Below, one piece after another: positions 51,497 through 62,291 of a stretch of DNA of 64,000 nucleotides. Source of the DNA: Calvatia gigantea (Eukaryota; Basidiomycota; Agaricomycetes; Agaricales; Lycoperdaceae); the NCBI GenBank assembly GCA_025093985.1, contig JACAAK010000003.1, positions 3,410,001-3,474,000 of the forward strand, written 5' to 3'. How positions within the stretch are numbered: the stretch's first letter is position 1; the number at the start of each line of letters is the position of its first letter. The notes under the pieces were generated by a model that saw only the letters and a program-made list of their open reading frames with translations, was not told the origin of the DNA and ran no database searches. The position numbers were made by a program, and so were the translations under genes.

Positions 51497-53317
51497 ATGA
51501 TCACCACATTCCTTTTTAGACGACTTTTGTCTCCTCTGATCCCAACATTTCGCTCAATGTCGTCCCGCGCTTATCTCGACGCGTCCCCTCCCGCCTATCA
51601 TGGTCCTCAAGACAAATTGGACAAGTCTGTCTTTCACAAAACACTGTCGGTACTGGCTGCGCGCGTACCTCCAAGTAAGACTGGCCAAGCCCTCAAAGCA
51701 AAGCCTCTGAAAAAGTATGTCATGAAACGCAGATATCGATCATGCCACCGCTCAATGCTTGTAGTGTTCTGATGGACTTACCAAAAATACGGAGTGTTGT
51801 TTCACGTCCGGGGAGCTCTGATGAAGATCGCCTGGTGCTTCTGCGGATGTCAGAGGAAGGTGGGCTTAACTATAACGCAGAACCTGACTCGTGGTTGATA
51901 ATGTGCAAGCTAGCTGATATTCCTCCGGAGGCACAAGAATATCTTGACAGAGAAGCACATGGGCTCGTTAAGTACGAGGTCGAACTCGATTACGATTACT
52001 GGACAGCGGGTTTGTCGACAAGTTCTCCACCACTTAATCAATCTGAGCGGTATTCCATAGACGATATCATGCAGAAGGTTTTACCTGAGGAATTACGGGG
52101 GGGCGCTCCGAGTGGTTTTGCTATGACTGGTCATATTGGTTAGTGCCCTATGTCATTCGTGGTCGAAACGATCTCATTAACTTCCGGTAGCCCATTTAAA
52201 TCTCCTGGATGAATATTTGCCATACAAATACCTTATTGGCCAATTGATTCTTGATGTGGGCAATACTTTACTCTTTTCCGCGCTTCGCAACTCACCCCAA
52301 GTCAGAAAAACAAGAAAGTCAGAACCGTCGTCAATAAGTTAAATGCCATCGATACTCAATTCCGCGTATTTAAAATGGAGGTACTCGCTGGAGAGCCGGA
52401 TTATATTGTCGAGCATGTGAGTCAGATTCTGCGTTTTGATTGCCCTGGCTGACACCTCGTTAGCACGAATCCGATTGTCGGTTTACCTTTGACTTTTCTC
52501 AGGTCTATTGGAATTCGAGGCTTCACACGGAACACGAACGACTTGTCCAGCTCTTCAGGCCTGAAGATGTAATTGCAGACGTATTTGCGGGTGTTGGGCC
52601 TTTTGCGGTGCCTGCTGCCAGGAAGGGATGTGGTGTTCTAGCCAACGATCTAAATCCGGCCAGTTACAGGTACCTGGAGAAGAATGTTTGTGATAACCGG
52701 GTTTGTCTAGGGTATTATATCTCCGGGAATCATCCTAATTGTATTTGCAGGCGGCTGAATTTGTTCGTACATATCGTGAAGATGGACGAGATTTTATTCG
52801 AACGATAACGAAACGTGTGTACGATGACCCCCTCCCACCGTTCACAGGACCGCCATTGAGTAGAACTCAGCAAGATAAAGAGAAGCGGAGAGCTCGAGCA
52901 CTCAAACAAGTAACCGACGACCTACCTAAGGCCGATCTGCATCACCGCAAGCGCATCGACCATTTTGTCATGAACCTACCGGACACCGCCATCTTGTTCC
53001 TCGATGCATTCCGCGGTATCTTGACACCGGGTGAGGACTACGATTTGAGGGCCACATATGAGATTCTGCCTATGGTACATTGCCATTGCTTCACCCGTGA
53101 ATTAGATCCCTACAAGGCGGAAATGGACATACGCCAGGTGCGGACCCCGAATCATCAGCTGCTTTGACGCTCATTCTGATTCTGACAGCGGGTGGAAGAA
53201 CGCTTGGGTGCACCGCTTAAAGAGGATGTATCTCTACACCTGGTTCGGTCAGTAGCACCCAACAAGGAGATGTACTGTATTAGTTTCCGCCTGCCCCGTG
53301 AAGTAGGATTTACATAG
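51497..53317 (+). CDS. TRM5: tRNA (guanine-37-N1)-methyltransferase, likely dual-targeted
   Basis: Trm5 makes m1G37 next to the anticodon, preventing frameshifting. The AdoMet fold includes [34 protein letters not shown] and [16 protein letters not shown]. Upstream are [33 protein letters not shown] and [14 protein letters not shown], all Trm5 landmarks. The protein ends RLPREVGFT with stop at 53315-53317. Seven exons in frame, about 480 residues. Two in-frame starts matter. [20 protein letters not shown] (codons 1-20) looks like a mitochondrial presequence, and the second ATG (51557, [12 protein letters not shown]) would give a cytosolic/nuclear form. Dual localisation of Trm5 by alternative starts is known in yeast. 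Confidence 0.93.
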
Positions 53318-53550
53318 TATGTAGATAGCCAAGATGTATCACTGGGTTGCGATCTCATCGGTCGAGATGACCGGTGCGGTGCGGCAATTTTCGGGATGCC
53401 GAATAAGGCAATCCAACACTGGACTAACCCCGCACCGAAAAAAATTCACGCCGACAGTATACCCGACGAGTTTAAACACCCTCTTCCCTGCTCAACCTGC
53501 CCCTCCTTTTGGGATACCCTTTTTTCTTTTCTTTACTCCAGTCCTCATTA

Positions 53551-56500
53551 ATGGCGTCCGACTCCCAGATAATCCCCACTGCGCAGTGTGATGCTCCCGA
53601 GTCCAAGGGTTCAGCCCTCTCATCCGCCTTCAAAAGTGTCCGCACGGCCGTTGCTGTACCCGAGAGTGAATTGAAGCGTTGGAGAAGGACTTTCGAAACT
53701 AATGCGAAGGTCGTTAGTGGCGAAAAGTATGTTGACAATTCTCGCGACTTGATCACATGGCATTTGAGAAGCTCCTATTCTCACAATTCCTTCTTCCTTT
53801 AAAGGTTCCTGGATCCAGACAGCTTCGTTAATGCAATTGCACCAAAAAGCGATCTCACCAAAATCGACCGTGCGCAGTTTGCTGTCCTCTTCCGCGTGGC
53901 CGATACGTCCAGAAGAGGGCTTGTCTCCTGGGAGGACTTTACGGTGTTCGAGACGCTACTGAAGAGACCTGACGCGGATTACTGGATTGCATTTCAATAT
54001 TTTGATGTGTGAGCCCTACATTGATAAGTGAACTTCAGGCTTTGACAATTGTGATATCACATTTTAGGGATAGCTCTGGCTACATTACATTTGATGAGTT
54101 TAAGTCGGTCTTTTCTGCAAATGTCGGACCAGATGCCATTCCTTTCGATTTTGACTGGTGAGTCACCCGTAGTTCTTGCCAACCATCTCCCTAATTCATT
54201 TCTAGTGACTGGGTTAAATTATACCTTGGGAAGAAGGATGGGGCACATGTACTCGGCTGTTCGCTCTTGTCCATCAAAAAACGGGGTCATTGCCTAACGA
54301 GTGCTCATAGATAATGAATTCACTCAATTAATGAAGGGCCTTCAAGGCGAACGACTTCGCCAGGCTTTCCGATACCTAGACAAAGACCAGGATGGATACA
54401 TTTCACCAGACCAATTTAAGCGCATTATTCTAGTGTGTTCCTCTTCCCTGCTCTGTCTTGTACTTCTAATATTGTGTATAGGAAATTGCAGGACACAAAC
54501 TGTCTGATGCTGTCATAGACCGACTACCTACACTCTGCACCCTAACACCAGGACAGCGGATATCTTATTCAGAAGTCATCGCTTTCCATAATGTCATGAG
54601 AGGCTCGTAATTCGCGCACCCGAAGTAGAACTGCCCTTTATACTGACCGCTTTACGCAGAAATGGATATGGTTGAGAGGTGAGCAAGGGCCTTCGGCGGG
54701 GGGGTACCTAACTGATGGCCGTTAGAATTATTCGCGAGGCCACCGCGAAAAGCAAAGATGGCCGTATTGACCAATCTGATTTCCTCAACCACTCTGCTTC
54801 AAGTTCACGTTATTCCCTGTTTACACCTATGGAAGCCTCTATCATATTCCATTTCGCTGGTCGTGGAATTCCTAATCAGCGGCTAGCCCTCCTTGATTTC
54901 GCTCAACTCCTAGACCCAAGATGGAAGGCTCCTCATGGAGAGTTCGAAGCCCCTACCAAGACCACAACAGCTTCATTCCTTAACTCCTGTCTGGAATCCG
55001 GTTATAACTTCGTTCTTGGGGGTACGCATTATTGATTTGCATCATTCTTGGAGGGCGCTGAGGTCTTTCAGGAATTGCCGGTGCCTTCGGCGCGACTATC
55101 GTCTACCCGATTGATATGGGTGAGTCTTTTGTAAGTCTTTCTTAGAGTAATTCTGACGTGCTTTACTGTAGTCAAGACCCGGTATGTTATGGGTCGACTT
55201 CTATCCTTGTCACCGACTTACTTCCAAAAAATAGTATGCAAAACCAACGTTCGACCGTCGTCGGCCAGCTTTTGTACAAGAATAGCCTCGATTGCGCTCG
55301 CAAGATTTTCCGTAATGAAGGCTTCATCGGTTTCTATCGTGGTCTCGGTCCCCAACTCGTCGTATGTAACAATCGTGGAACCTCTTAATACGAACAACTC
55401 ACCCAGTGATCATAGGGCGTCGCTCCAGAAAAAGCCATCAAGCTAACCGTTAATGACCTCATTCGCCACCGTGCAATGGATCCTGAAACAGGCCGAATTA
55501 AACTTGGCTGGGAATTACTTGCCGGCGGTATGGCTGGAGGTTGTCAAGTTGTGCGTAACTCCCAGAGTGTTCCTGCAACCAGATAACCAAGTTTGACTTT
55601 TCCAGGTTTTCACCAACCCCTTGGAAATTGTGTAAGTGTTTGCCAATTCATCGCGAATTCCCCAGTTTAAAAAGTTTCCTATAGCAAGATTCGTCTTCAG
55701 GTACAGGGTGAGGCAGCTAAATTAGAAGGCGTCAAGCCCAGAGGAGCAATGCATATCATCCGCCAACTGGGTATCCTCGGTCTTTATAGGGGCGCCAGTG
55801 CATGCTTGCTCCGTGATATACCTTTCTCTGCTATCTATTTCCCTGCGTATTCGCATCTTAAAACAGACATGTTCCACGAAGGATATAATGGCAAGCAGCT
55901 GTCATTCCTCGAAACACTGGCATCTGCGGCTATCGCGTACGTTCCGAGCAAAGGCTGACAAAAAATCATACTGATGTGACACTGGCAGTGGAATGCCAGC
56001 TGCGTACCTTACAACACCGGCCGGTTAATCCACTCCGTTGATTTTTATCATATTTATCATATTAATACTCTGGTGTAGATGTCGTAAAAACCCGCCTTCA
56101 AGTCGAAGCCCGAAAAGGTCAGACCCACTATCAGGGACTGCGTGATGCATTCGTGAAGATCTGTAAGTCGACTCACGGACAGAAGGCACGAAAATAACTT
56201 ACCGAGTAACATTTAGACCGCGAGGAAGGTTTTCGTGCGCTGTTCAAGGGTGGACCCGCTCGGGTCATCCGAAGCAGCCCTCAATTTGGGATTCACGCTG
56301 CTAGGTAGATCAGCCCTTCCACGTTTCCGGCATTACGGAGACTAACCCCTCTTTGCAGGATATGAAACGTTGAAAAAGCTGGTGCGTCCCTATGATTTTT
56401 ATATCGTGATGCTCGGTTCTCACGAATGCGCTCTGTCTCACAGTTTCCCGTAAGTGATGTGAACTGTCTGATTGGTGATGATCTAACGTAGCACGGCCTC

Positions 56501-56686
56501 CAGTATCCTTGGCGAGACGCACCTCCGCAAGTCAGCACTGCTCTTACAACCCGTCAGAACGAGTTGGCCCAAGTCAGGGCCAGGAATGCTCTCAAGATTT
56601 TGCTCGATGTTCATGGTGATTTCGGTAGACGTGTCACTAACTCTGGAGCACCTCTGTCATTGTCGCACCCGAGGCTGTCCTCTTAA
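53551..56686 (+). CDS. AGC1: Calcium-regulated mitochondrial aspartate/glutamate carrier (aralar/citrin type)
   Basis: It exchanges aspartate for glutamate across the inner membrane in the malate-aspartate shuttle. The N-terminal half carries EF-hand repeats ([40 protein letters not shown]). The C-terminal half is a full carrier: [23 protein letters not shown], then [16 protein letters not shown], then [18 protein letters not shown]. It ends [31 protein letters not shown] plus a short tail, a citrin-like arrangement. The length is about 690 residues, typical of the long metazoan/fungal AGC form. A 6-nt microexon (56444-56449) encodes Phe-Pro. The start [12 protein letters not shown] is at 53551. 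All junctions checked keep frame. Confidence 0.94.
56444..56449 (+). other. AGC1: 6-nt microexon (Phe-Pro) of the AGC1 gene
   Basis: TTTCCC lies between introns 56382-56443 and 56450-56503, both GT-AG and phase 0. Including it restores the conserved carrier sequence KKL-FP-YPW. Confidence 0.75.
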
Positions 56687-57185
56687 CCTAATGGATAGAT
56701 GCGAATGTAAGAACGTAATATGTTTTAAATAGATCCACCGCATGGGGTTCGTAGTTCAAGGCGAAGCAAGTGATTGGCCAATGGAAAACCAGCAAGCATA
56801 TGAGATCCTAGAAACCCATCAGGGGGACTGAGATGGTCCAGTGGGAGAAATGATGGCACCTGATTGAAATGTCAACCGGTTGCGAGGCGAAACCGATCAC
56901 CCAGCCAAGGCCTCAAATACCGATGATGTTCAGTTGCTCCCCTTCACCCCTCTTCCGTCCTCGTTCGCTTTCGTTTTCTTCCCTCTCCCTTTTTTGTTTT
57001 CTTTGCGGTGAGTTCCAATCCTTTTTAGGCATTTCACCTTACTCATTTCGTCGATCAGCAAGTCTTGGCTATCGCCGCCCCCTTCGTTAACTACTGCAAG
57101 ACAGTGTTTACGCAAGCGTAGACCGCTTTCCTAGCTTCGACTTCGCTCTCGTCATTTTTGCTTATCGCGCCCACTTTCATTAATC
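56687..57185. other. Intergenic / promoter of secreted repeat protein
   Basis: 499 bp without coding signal. A pyrimidine-rich tract (about 56935-57005, many CTTCC/TTTTC) precedes the next gene and may include an intron in its 5' leader (GTGAGT near 57006). Confidence 0.4.
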
Positions 57186-58953
57186 ATGAAGTCAATTTTC
57201 CTCGGTCTCTCACTTGTCAGCGCAGCCGCGGCTCAAATTGCTAATGGTGTTTCGTCGGTCCCTATTTCGGCTGCCGCCTCTGCACCTGCTTCCGAGGCTG
57301 CCTCCTCTATCCCTGCCGCAACACCTGCACCCCCAGTGGCAGCAGCAACTCCAGCTGGCGCACCCTCCGGCGCACCCGCGGTAGTGACACCCGCTCCCGT
57401 ACCTGTACCTGCACCCAGCTCTGCTCAACTCAACAGCGGTGCCGTTCCTGCCCCTCAGTACGGTGCACCTCCTCCCCCGGGCCAGGATTTCTATAAGTAC
57501 ATGCCATACGAGTCCTGGAACAGTGGTGGTTACAAGCAATTGCAGTGTGGGTATGGATATCAGAAGCAGGGGGATGGGCTTTGCGCCCCGTACGATTGGG
57601 TAAGCGGTAGATCGGAGTTTGCCTATTTTTAGCCGCATGCTTACATCAAATCAGTACAAGCCCCAGATCCAGGGTTGTTACGCAACGATCATTATCAACC
57701 AGTGAGCGGTTTCTTCGGCCATTTTGCCGTCAACCTGACTCACGATATGTTTCAGAGAGGTGATCAACAACTGTTATAACCACGTTCAAACAGTTACCGT
57801 CACCAACCATGTCACGGAGGTATTTAGCATCTTCACTTCAATACTCTCGTTACCGACTCAGCGTCAATCGTAGACCAAGGTCGTTCCCACCACCATCACC
57901 GTCCATGAGACTGCGACCCAAGTCTTCACTGACTTCAAGACTGCGACCGAAATCTTTACCTCTGTGAAAGAAGTTCCGACCACCCGTGTCTGGGTATCCA
58001 CCGAGGTTATCGACAAGACCAAGGTTCTCGAGCACACTCTTACTGCTACCGAGGTCAAGACCCTTGTCAATACTTACACCCGCACGGACACCAAGACCGA
58101 CACTGCTACTGAGACCGTCAAGCAGATTGAGACCGCCACCGTCACCCAACATGAGGTTAAGACCGAGGTTGTACCGACCACCTACTTCAAGACTTGGGAA
58201 GTCACCAAGGTCATTGACAACGTGAGTATTTAGAATTGATACCAGCAAGAACTCTGTCTGACCTTGATGCAGACCAAGACTATGGTTGAGACTGCTACCT
58301 CGACCATCACCGACAAGTTGACGTACTTGCAAACGGCAACCAAGACGCAGACAATGACCGATTTCATGACTGTCACTGCAATTAGCACTGTCGTACAACC
58401 CACGACATACGTTAAGACCTGGGTGCAGACTGAGACCAAAGACACGGTAGGAGCTACTACAGAAAATGATGAAATCAAGGATACTCATACCTCCTTAGAC
58501 TAAGACGGTTCTCAATACCCTCACTTCTACTGTTACTGACAACCAAACCTACTTGCAAACCGTGACTTATCTCTCCACTGCGACCGCGACCGCGACTGCC
58601 ACTGCCACTGCCACTGAGACCGCGATTGTTCGTGAGACTGCTCTCTCTGACTGCCTTGGCCGCGTAAGTTTTCCATGAACTTCACTTTCGGCTCCAATCT
58701 GATACACTGGTAACTCTAGTGCAAGTCGCAATGGGGCCTTGTATCTGGTAACGGGTACAACTGGAACACCTATGCTTCTCCTCAACCTTGGGCACAACCC
58801 ACTGCCGTTGCCTGGGGTTCTAGCGGCTCCTATGGATCTAGTGGTTCCTATGGTTCCTCGGGCTCGTACGGCTCTTCGGGCTCGTATGGCTCCTCCGGCT
58901 CCTCCGGTTCCTACGGATCCAGCGGTTCCTATGGTGGTTCCGGCTCCATCTAA
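57186..58953 (+). CDS. Secreted Thr/Val-rich and Gly/Ser/Tyr-repeat protein
   Basis: I do not recognise a named family. A signal peptide (MKSIFLGLSLVSAAAAQ) is followed by an Ala/Pro/Ser-rich linker. A small Cys-containing module comes next (QLQCGYGYQKQGDGLCAPYDW, GCYATIII, NNCYNHV). A central region of about 220 residues is made of degenerate Thr/Val/Glu repeats of about 10-12 residues (TATEVKT, TDTKTDTATET, TATxTQ, YFKTWEVTK). Another Cys pair (DCLGR, CKSQWG) precedes a tail of eight or so SSGSYG units ending GGSGSI. Around eight exons, about 490 residues. No membrane or GPI signal seen. Composition fits an extracellular, beta-strand-forming or O-glycosylated wall/matrix protein. This is inference. 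Confidence 0.8.
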
Positions 58954-59403
58954 GCAAGTTGTTGGCGGGATCGAACGTGGGTTGCACGCATTAGTCACGT
59001 CCTCATTCATGTCCTCAAGTAGACTTTTCATTCATCAGCCAAGGGACTCTACCAGCGAACTTTCTTCATAAGTTAACTTCGTATTCCGACTTCGTGCATT
59101 TAAACTTAGGGTGCTTTAATATTTCTATTCCCGTGTATGACAGTTTTACTGGGTCGATCCCACCCACTTGTTCAGTCCTGACTGTAGCCTAGCTCTTAAA
59201 TAAAAAGGCTCATCAGACTCAACACATAGATTTGCGCAGTGAAACCGGTGATGGACAGATGGCCGGAATTATGAGTTGAAACAGACACCTCTTTGTGTCA
59301 TCATGATATCGAATGTTGATAGATGCTTGGACTGGTCCGACGTGATCCCGGATTACCTTTTCTTTCAGAGCATTTTTGCAACAAAACGCCCGCCCGAGTA
59401 CGA
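58954..59403. other. Intergenic
   Basis: 450 bp with the 3' end of the repeat-protein gene and the upstream region of the thioredoxin gene. An AATAAA-like TAAATAAAAA is at about 59198-59207. No gene seen. Confidence 0.4.
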
Positions 59404-59926
59404 ATGCCCTTGGTTATCGCAGATCCTGGTTCTTTAGGACCACGCGCACTTCTCGCCGTACCCGAGAAGTACATTATCTTCTATTCTTCACCGATTGGTG
59501 GTGAGCTGTGGTGTCCAGTGCGTCGGGTTTTCGTTCTGTCACCCCCGTTCTGTACTGATGCAGGCTCTTCACGTAGGACTGTCGTGATGTCGAACAAATT
59601 GTCAGGGAGACTTTCAGTCCCCAGGACGCCCCTGACGCTTTGATAGTATACGTGGGAGATAGACCACAGTAAGTATCGGTGCCCATTAGAGAATTGTCAT
59701 CTTGTTTGAATCCGGATATCTGTGAGATGGAAATCCACTTCAAATCCGTTCCGCAAAGACCCATGGTATTTGGAGAGCATCCCGACGATTGTCAGGGTTG
59801 AGGATGTAAGCCTGCCCGGGACTTATCTACAACCCCCATTGACTATACCCTTTCCAGGGAAAGGAAGTCGGGAGATTGGTAGACAAGGAGATTTCAGGAA
59901 AACTGGCGTCTTTTGTTAGGGAGTAG
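59404..59926 (+). CDS. TXNDC17-like thioredoxin-fold protein
   Basis: A small cytosolic thioredoxin-related protein (TRP14/DUF953 family), a disulfide reductant. MPLVIADPGSLGPRALLAVP opens the protein. EKYIIFYSSPIGGELWCPDC holds the active-site WCPDC motif, with the two cysteines in different exons (acceptor CGTAG before GACTGT at 59580). Then come RDVEQIVRETFSPQDAPDAL, IVYVGDRPQWKSTSNPFRKD, the cis-Pro region LESIPTIVRVED, and KEVGRLVDKEISGKLASFVRE. About 130 residues, four exons, all phases consistent. The stop TAG at 59924-59926 lies only 40 bp from the stop of the convergent MOCS1 gene. Confidence 0.9.
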
Positions 59927-59966
59927 AGACCAGATTTGTTTCAAGTCAGATCTTGTAACAAGTCTT

Positions 59967-62067
59967 CTACAAAGTTCTTCTAAAATGCCCGCTTTTGCCA
60001 CCCAATTTCTCGTTGACAATGATCTCTCCAATCTCCATATCCCTCCCAGCAACCGCTTTCAGCATGTCCCATACCGTCAATAAGCTAACTGATACCGCAG
60101 TTAGGGCCTCCATCTCGACCCCGGTCTTCCCTTCGCATGTCACAACTGCCGTACATAGTACACTGTACTTGTCACTTTGCCGCCGTGAATCTGTGGAATC
60201 CTCGGAAGGAGCCTCCGGAAGTAGCTTGACATCCACGTTTGACAGAGCCAATGGATGGCATAACGGAATTAAGTCCGAGGTTCTCTTTGCACCCATGATA
60301 CCTGCAAGGTGTGCAACGGTCAAGGCATCGCCCTTCCGTCTAGCTTTCTCTACAGCCTTGCCCTCAGCAGATGTCTTTGCGTCATCAGGATATGTGGACG
60401 TGATAAGTTCATATGCAGTTTTCGTGATGTAGACGCGCCCTGACGCGGTGGCGGTCCGCTTGGTAGGCATTTTATCAGAGACATCTACCATGGAAGCTTG
60501 GCCATGTTCGTCGAGATGCGTCAGTTGTGGCCTTGTGCTGTACTGGCGTGGCTGGGCGCTAGCAAAGGGTGGTATATAACCATTCAAAAATGGAGGTCTT
60601 AAACCACGTGTAGGACGCATCAAGGAGTACTTCGGAAGTAAGCGACCTGAGTGAAGGGGAGGTGCATATTAGGTAGGTATTTTTTGTACACAGGTTCAAT
60701 ACCAGAAGCATTAGCCACCTATGAGTATCATGGGTCGGTTCGTCACCACATCTATATCTTCCATGCCCTCATGTTTTTCCTTCTTTCCAAGAACCGCCTG
60801 ATGAATTACTCGCAGCAACTCTTCGTCAGAGGCACCAGATCTTAGGACATCCCGCAGCGAAATCTCTTGCGGATCAAACAAACAAACCTGTAGAGTTATG
60901 AGTAGGGTGTGCAGTATAGAGTCGTTCTTTGGAAACTACCTTGATCTGCCCATCCGCCGTAAGCCGTAGTCTGTTGCAGGTACCGCAAAAGTGATCCGAC
61001 ATGCTGCTGATAAATCCGAAGCTACCCTTAAACCCGGGTATATACCAAGAACGCGCGGTATCGTTGAGTTCATCTGATGCCCGTTTCACAGTTGGGTATT
61101 GGGTTCTGATGCGCTCAAGGAGTTCGGATGAAGGGACCATTTTTTTCTTGTCCCATTTATTCCCTGTTGTTGTAAATGATTACAAATTGTCGCTATGGTG
61201 GAAAAAATGGAAAAAGTGCGAACCTGTGAAGGGCATAAATTCAATGAACCGAACAGATATGGGCCTGTCTTGTGTGAGCTTGACGAAGTCCAGGACTTCT
61301 GAATCATTCAAGCCCCTGATCACGACAACGTTGAGTTTGACGGATTCCATGGATAGATTGAGAGCAACGTCAAGGGTCTTCAGGACAGCGTCATGACCTC
61401 TCCTTCGCGTGATGAGTTCAAACTTGAAAGGGTCGAGTGTATCCAGGCTAAGGTTGAGATGCGTCAACCCATGTTCTACAAGGGCGGGTAGCCGGCGATG
61501 CAGGGCTATCCCGTTACTGGTCATCGCTAAGGATTTCAGTCCTTGCGCCTTGAGCTGGTTGAACTCGCCTGTTGGTTCTTCAACACATATGAAGTTGTGC
61601 GCAAGGATTTGACATACGCATGAGTTCCATGATACCTTTACGAACAGTTGGTTCTCCACCTGTCAAGCGGATCTTCGTGACCCCACTCTTGACAAAGAGC
61701 TTAGCAAGGTGCAGAACTTCATTGTTTGTTAAGAGTTTCCCTTCTGGTGAAAGTTCCACTCCTTCGCTGGGCATACAGTAAAAACCTGGGGATATCAATC
61801 AAAGCCTCAAGGGTGTGATTTGATACTTACAACGCAGGTTGCATCTCTCGGTTAAAGAAATCCGCAGGTAGTCATGTTTGCGATCGAAAGTGTCAATAAA
61901 TTGGCCAGTGAAAGGCTTTGTGGAATCAATGGCGCTTATTCTCTCCTTGAGCCACAAGTTAGAGAACCTTTCGGGTCCTGTGCGCTGGGTCCTACCTGTG
62001 CTCGAACATGCGCCAACGAGGTTGCGAAACGGACCTGGGTTAATCGATGGACCGACCTGGAAAGCAT
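59967..62067 (-). CDS. MOCS1: Molybdopterin precursor synthase, MoaA-MoaC (MOCS1/cnxABC type)
   Basis: It makes cyclic pyranopterin monophosphate from GTP in mitochondria, the first steps of molybdenum-cofactor synthesis. The N-terminus [20 protein letters not shown] looks like a presequence. The MoaA part has the radical-SAM cluster CNLRCFYC (61790-61850, across an intron), [10 protein letters not shown], and the C-terminal cluster [18 protein letters not shown]. It ends in Gly-Gly-stop (60711-60719). The MoaC part (from about 60646) has [41 protein letters not shown] and the stop at 59967. A 72-nt intron (60718-60647) would fuse both parts in frame. One base seems missing near 61971-61976 (AQDP to [12 protein letters not shown]). 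Human MOCS1 and Aspergillus cnxABC have the same two-part layout. Confidence 0.93.
60647..60718 (-). promoter_or_regulatory. Predicted alternative intron controlling MoaA(Gly-Gly) versus MoaA-MoaC
   Basis: On the minus strand the MoaA end reads ATA GGT GGC TAA. A donor GTGGCT begins at the second base of the first Gly codon. Within the intron are a CTAAT branch-point-like element and a pyrimidine tract ending TTCACTCAG. Splicing joins G to GT CGC, giving [10 protein letters not shown] before the MoaC ATG at 60620, in the MoaC frame. Retention gives the Gly-Gly terminus. Confidence 0.75.
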
Positions 62068-62291
62068 GGGTCTAGTTGGACGAAGGAAGAGAATGAATGT
62101 ATTGTCAGCATCAGGATCGGAGTTGCAGTAAAAATATCTCGAGGTGGATCCTGCGGAAACCATACGAATGTGACACACCTCCGTGTGACTACCTGTGACT
62201 GACGACGCGTCAGTCAAATGGTTACTTATCTCGACGCGCAATATCATCCTCACACCCTTCTAAGTACGACCCTCCACTACTAAACGCCAGT
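62068..62291. promoter_or_regulatory. Bidirectional promoter MOCS1 / PUP3
   Basis: 224 bp between divergent ATGs. A direct GTGACT/GTGACG series (about 62168-62210) includes an imperfect palindrome TGACTGACGACGCGTCAGTCA, which could be a bZIP-like or other dyad site. No TATA box. Confidence 0.4.

Noticed and set aside
57210..58488. Long minus-strand frames opposite the secreted repeat protein.
   Set aside because: They mirror the Thr/Val repeats and carry no start context or domain. The plus strand has a signal peptide and spliceable exons.
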